Shown here: positions 17,201-19,199 of the stretch, in pieces
Numbering within the stretch: position 1 is the first letter of the stretch
How the letters are laid out: every line of letters starts with the position of its first letter
NCBI GenBank assembly: GCA_934343805.1
Contig: CAKRIN010000034.1
Span: 1 to 19,199, forward strand
DNA length: 19,199 nucleotides
Reading direction: 5' to 3'
From: an uncultured Lachnospira sp.
GTDB taxonomy: Bacteria; Bacillota; Clostridia; Lachnospirales; Lachnospiraceae
The notes under the pieces: model-generated
What the model was told of the DNA's origin: nothing
The model's input: the letters and a program-made list of their open reading frames with translations, nothing else
Database searches by the model: none
Made by a program: the position numbers and the translations under genes

Positions 17201-19199
17201 CGCCTGACAAAAGCTACATCACCAGATGGAAATACAATACAGTACAGCTATGATAACCATGGAAATGTATCCGGAACAACAGATACACTTAACAGAACTA
17301 CAGACTATAAATATGATGATAATCATAACATCATACAGATAACAGATGCACTTGGAAGAAAAACATCATATACATATGATAAACAGGGCAACCTTACCCA
17401 GGCAGAATATGCCAATGACAGTAAGTCAGTCTATACATATGATGTGACCGGAAAGCTGGTAAGCAGCACATCACCTGATCTTGTAAGCGTTAACCTTGCA
17501 TACGATAAGGCAGGTAATATAACCTCTGTTGAAAAGAGCGGAGGAAGAAAGACATCATACACATATGATAATAATTACAATGTCACATCAGTAACAGATC
17601 CGGAAGGAAATGTTACAAAGAATACATATGACACATTAAACCGGATTACGTCAGTAACAGATGCTGATGGAAACATAACAGAATATGCCTACGACAAAAC
17701 AGGCAATGTGACAGGAATAAAGCGTGCAGACAGTGAAACATCATATGCATATGATGCCAGTGGAAATGTGGTTGAAGAAGTTCTCTCTAAGGTAACAGAT
17801 AAATCAGGGGTTTCTGCAGATTCTGTTAAATACAGGAAAAGCTATACATATGACAGGAACAATAGACTTATACAGGTAATAAATGGAGAAAGTACAGCCT
17901 CATATGAATATGATAAAATGGGAAATATAACATCCCAGACAGATGCAGCGGGAAATACAACACAATTCACTTATGACAGTGAAGGAAACCTGACATCAGT
18001 ATCAGATTCAGCCGGCAATACGACCTCATATGAATATGATACCGCAGCCCGGCTTATAAAGTGCGTGCGCCCTGACGGACAGAACATAAAATATGACTAT
18101 GACGTACTTGATGAAATGCTCTCAAAGAGCTGTACGGATGGGACACAGGTAGAATATGCCTATGATGTAATGGGAAAACGCATATCCATGAAAGACCATA
18201 CCGGAGAAACCGGTTATACCACAGATAAAGCGGGAAATATAACGAGTGTGACACAGCTTGGAAAAAAGACAGAATACACATATGATGAATGTGCAAGACT
18301 GTCAGAAATAACCTATCCGGACGGAACCGGTGTGACATATGAGTATGACCTCAATGACCATCTCATCAAAGTAACTGATAACGGAGAAACAACACAGTAC
18401 ACATACGATAAAACAGGCAATGTCATAAAGACAGAAAGAAGCAACGGAATTAATACGGAATATACATATGATGAGCAGTCACGGCTTACAAAACTTGTAA
18501 ACAGTAAAGATGGTGAAATCCTTTCAAGCTTTGAATACAGTTATGATATAGCAGGGAATGTAATATCAGAGGATGCAGTAAGCCCGGAAACCTCTGCACA
18601 TATGGATTATGAGTACGATAACAGCGGTCAGCTTATAAAGTACACAAGGATAACTGACAGTTCTAATGAGGAATATACATACACATATGACAAATCCGGA
18701 AACAGAACAGGACTTGTAAAAACAGGAGTGGAACAACCGGAAACAATAGAGTATACTTATAACAGCAGCAACCAGCTGGTAAGCAGTGTAAGCAGCATCA
18801 GTGGAAAGACTGATTATTCATACGATGCCAATGGCAGCCTGATAAGTAAAATCAACGTCAGTGATACATATACATATGAATATACTACAGATTTAAAGCT
18901 CAAGGCTGTAAAAGAAGGAGGAAGACTCCTTATGGCAGCAAGCTATGACGGAGATGGAAACAGAATCTTTACTGCGACAAAGACAGAGAGTGTCCATAAA
19001 TATCCGGAGACAGAGAATAATCCATCCGGCATCACCATAGAATCAGGCAGTGTAGGCGGAGATGAAGAAAAAGACCAGACAGAAGATACTGATATAACCG
19101 GTGGCAGTGACAGTGAAAGCTTAGATTCTGCCGGAACCACAGAAGAAAAAGGAAAAACATATGCAGGTATATCAGACATGTTCTGGTACGGCTTTAGTC
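11240..19199 (+). CDS. Giant YD-repeat (RHS/WapA-like) envelope protein with membrane-spanning N-terminus, 3' end outside window
   Basis: The reading frame stays open for 2653 codons and exits the window. Residues 7-30, 43-71, 83-109, about 121-137 and 153-178 are hydrophobic probable membrane helices. A second signal-like segment (about 194-219, ending VQASA) follows. About 488-670 is a DNRLRE-type surface domain. 805-849 is a LysM domain (YKIKQTDTLPYIADYYGV) that would bind peptidoglycan. From 884 (EPVNLNTGNF, then FTIDRTYNAKR) comes the DUF6531-type start of RHS proteins. About 1007-2575 consists of YD repeats (forms such as YTYDxxGNL and TDAxGN). The last visible part (about 2585-2640) is acidic, Ser/Gly/Glu-rich and unlike the repeats. 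RHS/WapA proteins carry a variable C-terminal toxin, not visible here. Expression is preceded by a c-di-GMP riboswitch. The GAGGGGAG site is about 12 bases before the ATG. Fusion of a polytopic membrane region to an RHS protein is unusual. Confidence 0.9.
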   Translation, partial: MKALVTALTAVTFLSPVFYGTVGLILSLIVHKNTDIRKVIKKILITQAVFLSLIMALGAVYGGLSAAATLLFKGKISINTMKRIIMCITWTATYLILPVYTSVAASVLTARSRQKRYYITGSARVLVLEIINLAFGTAVNEITAASAESTSGIIVKGIIYTATGLFDMIIILKIYGFFDGTRYDRFFGRKTGRAVTSVMLCLCLAAPVLTPSAMTVQASAGPVKRKADTGKIQAEFQTDNDRAEMTSAGNASEELPKNPSGYYKQAEPEGELVAANDTSRTYRTGEKTYVTMIAGTASEYENSDGTYSRIDNTLVRKNGSYQNRANDYKVKLPAEISAGKGITVCRDGKKSIELIPSGGDFTRSRTSDNAILYSSVYDGIDYQYTVLENKIKEDIILNRHTDRDTFRFIIKAAGYNVILKNNAVLIYEDDEKTPVYTIAAPVMTDASGEACFDINLAMENSDISSGYVITMTANSQWLDAEERAYPVRIDPTITIDSDCIGLYCVEQGSENSVIGDNNFPYSGYDDGETSGNLGLYGQAHLMTRTYVSLDYDFSQISTEADISHASFDIYQYTGWSGGETNFCLYTADESWDGSSLTWASQTDMSHTYVSMCQACDGAGWLNFDITDTVNDWVQGLSDNNGFVIKAEDERNMQAEVFHNRNGSNPPQISIEWSIPDPVDTDYPLDETTINLRPMTEKSMDGQLQFDAVFADGTASPGAEVNYCLTPETEAESSGTAIAGMSYRYPDNTMYNEQLPAATKYKSKDSNWQSILFSAMMYDTSYKVKAHAVLAGRTGKESSSDSFVIYKIKQTDTLPYIADYYGVGLDQLMRDNKVSDTLLVENNTIFIRNPQTEEPYSPEEPDENAKKAIDSALMGRGFHCEYGYEPVNLNTGNFILEAQDASVTEYNSEFTIDRTYNAKRSGNSSLFGRGWSFSYDEKLGKKADGSITYSTGDGKILYFKPDGNGGYTSPDNYNYIITLEPYTQDEETLIKYRITDSDGSFKVFNAWGLSESITDAYGKTTEISYDDKYQINRITSAYDNSYIISHDGYGRISSITLPNGAVTEYRYDDGGNLVEYRDANGNVIRYEYDSHHRMTEWYDQDNTRIITNVYDDNDRVTSQTDADGNIVTFTYSEGETRTTDSNGNITIYNYDEYYRTAKVTYSYGRTEEYSYDASGNLSSDSDYSYTYDNNGNLLSKTRKDGRSVNYAYNGRNQITQYTDYSGNKTSYSYDASGNLTEITYADGSKTAYEYDELNRLVKETGQDGNTVIRNYTGALVSSCTDADGNTASYSYNSMGKLITLTDAAGNITRYMWDKAGNQTGTQAPDGGFTEYTLNKSGNVTAVTDALGYRTDFEYDGNRNIIKATDPEGNAVTCTYDGNGNKLDSTDAEGNKTIYMYDAGNRLVKMVTADGAVTADTYNTEGLLTKITDTYGRQTCYEYDTSLKKVIKETDADGNVTGYSYDADGRLTQITYPDGLSKTFIYDKTGKVIRTTQENGLEILYAYDKAGRLTKKTINNESTYTYEYDNNGNLISETDPEGNRTSYTYDVCNRQNSCTDAAGNKTVYAYDSNGNLLAVMDASGNSKSYTYDKNGNVITATDANGGVKHFAYNKTGLLISEKDAEGNVTNYAYNGNGKLISAENAVKAVTEYSYDKMGNLVSVTDALDNEYRLAYDALNNLTDVKLPDNSSVKYEYDTLNHLVKITDTLGLITQYTYDARGRITEEKDNAGTDNRYSYDSYGVLESRENAIGQREEYKTDIYGRTIQIKGSDGNISDYTYDKNGKVTSVTSAQITTEYIYDAVGNVEKEIRNTGDSHTYTYDALGRVLTDTDALSQKVSYQYDANGNVTARTDGNGITVSYTYDKNNRAGTYTDGNGNTTEYNYSAAGQLTSVKDAAGNTTEYLYDKAGRLSKVKDARGNVTEKQYDSIGNLVKDISAKGYEETYTYDAHGNITSYTDAMGSETGYTYNLHDMLTVRTQADGSSYSYEYDKLDRLTKATSPDGNTIQYSYDNHGNVSGTTDTLNRTTDYKYDDNHNIIQITDALGRKTSYTYDKQGNLTQAEYANDSKSVYTYDVTGKLVSSTSPDLVSVNLAYDKAGNITSVEKSGGRKTSYTYDNNYNVTSVTDPEGNVTKNTYDTLNRITSVTDADGNITEYAYDKTGNVTGIKRADSETSYAYDASGNVVEEVLSKVTDKSGVSADSVKYRKSYTYDRNNRLIQVINGESTASYEYDKMGNITSQTDAAGNTTQFTYDSEGNLTSVSDSAGNTTSYEYDTAARLIKCVRPDGQNIKYDYDVLDEMLSKSCTDGTQVEYAYDVMGKRISMKDHTGETGYTTDKAGNITSVTQLGKKTEYTYDECARLSEITYPDGTGVTYEYDLNDHLIKVTDNGETTQYTYDKTGNVIKTERSNGINTEYTYDEQSRLTKLVNSKDGEILSSFEYSYDIAGNVISEDAVSPETSAHMDYEYDNSGQLIKYTRITDSSNEEYTYTYDKSGNRTGLVKTGVEQPETIEYTYNSSNQLVSSVSSISGKTDYSYDANGSLISKINVSDTYTYEYTTDLKLKAVKEGGRLLMAASYDGDGNRIFTATKTESVHKYPETENNPSGITIESGSVGGDEEKDQTEDTDITGGSDSESLDSAGTTEEKGKTYAGISDMFWYGFS
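14258..18966 (+). repeat. YD-repeat coding array
   Basis: A long run of roughly 20-residue degenerate repeats is encoded here, built on Tyr-x-Tyr-Asp followed by x-x-Gly-Asn/Arg-Leu/Val. At the DNA level this gives many copies of ACATATGAT-like words and GGAAAT/GGCAAT words. In RHS proteins such repeats form a beta-sheet shell that encloses the C-terminal cargo. Copies are diverged rather than identical, so this is an old expansion rather than a fresh tandem duplication. Confidence 0.9.

Noticed and set aside
14258..18966. CRISPR-like or tandem-repeat array
   Set aside because: The repeated words are degenerate, spaced by codon-level variation and read through as YD repeats. There are no identical direct repeats with unique spacers.
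11293..19179. Numerous minus-strand open frames of 60-160 codons across the YD-repeat gene
   Set aside because: They are antisense shadows of one continuous plus-strand frame. Their residues are the reverse reading of the YD repeats (rich in Ser, Tyr, Cys, His, Leu), they lack ribosome binding sites, and they match no family.

Overview
The window is AT-rich DNA that looks like a Clostridia chromosome, most likely a gut Lachnospiraceae (Roseburia/Agathobacter/Lachnospira-like). The evidence is the codon use (AGA, ATA and TTA common), strong AAGGAG-type ribosome binding sites, a Clostridia-style two-domain MecA, short archaeal-type isopropylmalate dehydratase subunits, and a c-di-GMP riboswitch in front of a surface protein. 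The species assignment is an inference from style only.

Layout. (1) 2-290: the 3' end of ilvC and its terminator. (2) 292-1897, minus strand: a membrane-anchored extracytoplasmic PIG-L-type deacetylase followed by a 45-residue membrane peptide. (3) 1977-4800, plus strand: an extended -10 promoter, a divergent hydroxymethylbilane-synthase-like protein that lacks the family's catalytic hallmarks, a MecA adaptor, and an S66 LD-carboxypeptidase. (4) 4810-8421, plus strand: a promoter and three aconitase-superfamily genes, namely one protein with a small-subunit domain fused in front of a large-subunit domain, then separate small and large subunits. (5) 8418-9227, minus strand: an AP2 / degenerate HNH / AP2 protein whose stop codon interlocks with that of the preceding operon. 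(6) 9382-11037: promoter, threonine synthase and terminator. (7) 11062-19199: promoter, c-di-GMP-I riboswitch, intrinsic terminator, and a giant YD-repeat (RHS/WapA-like) surface protein. That reading frame stays open for 2653 codons and runs off the end of the window.

How the parts fit. ilvC, the dehydratase cluster and thrC place much of the window in branched-chain and aspartate-family amino-acid metabolism. The fused dehydratase beside a complete separate pair suggests two hydro-lyases with different substrates. The right-hand third is an accessory locus: the second messenger c-di-GMP probably decides, by transcription termination, whether a very large cell-envelope protein is made. That protein has an unusual membrane-spanning N-terminal region, then DNRLRE, LysM and YD-repeat modules. 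Its C-terminus, where a toxin domain and a downstream immunity gene would be expected, is outside the window.

The strongest candidates for something not well described are the riboswitch-controlled membrane-fused YD protein, the small-large fused dehydratase, the apparent pseudo-HemC next to mecA, and the AP2/HNH/AP2 protein.
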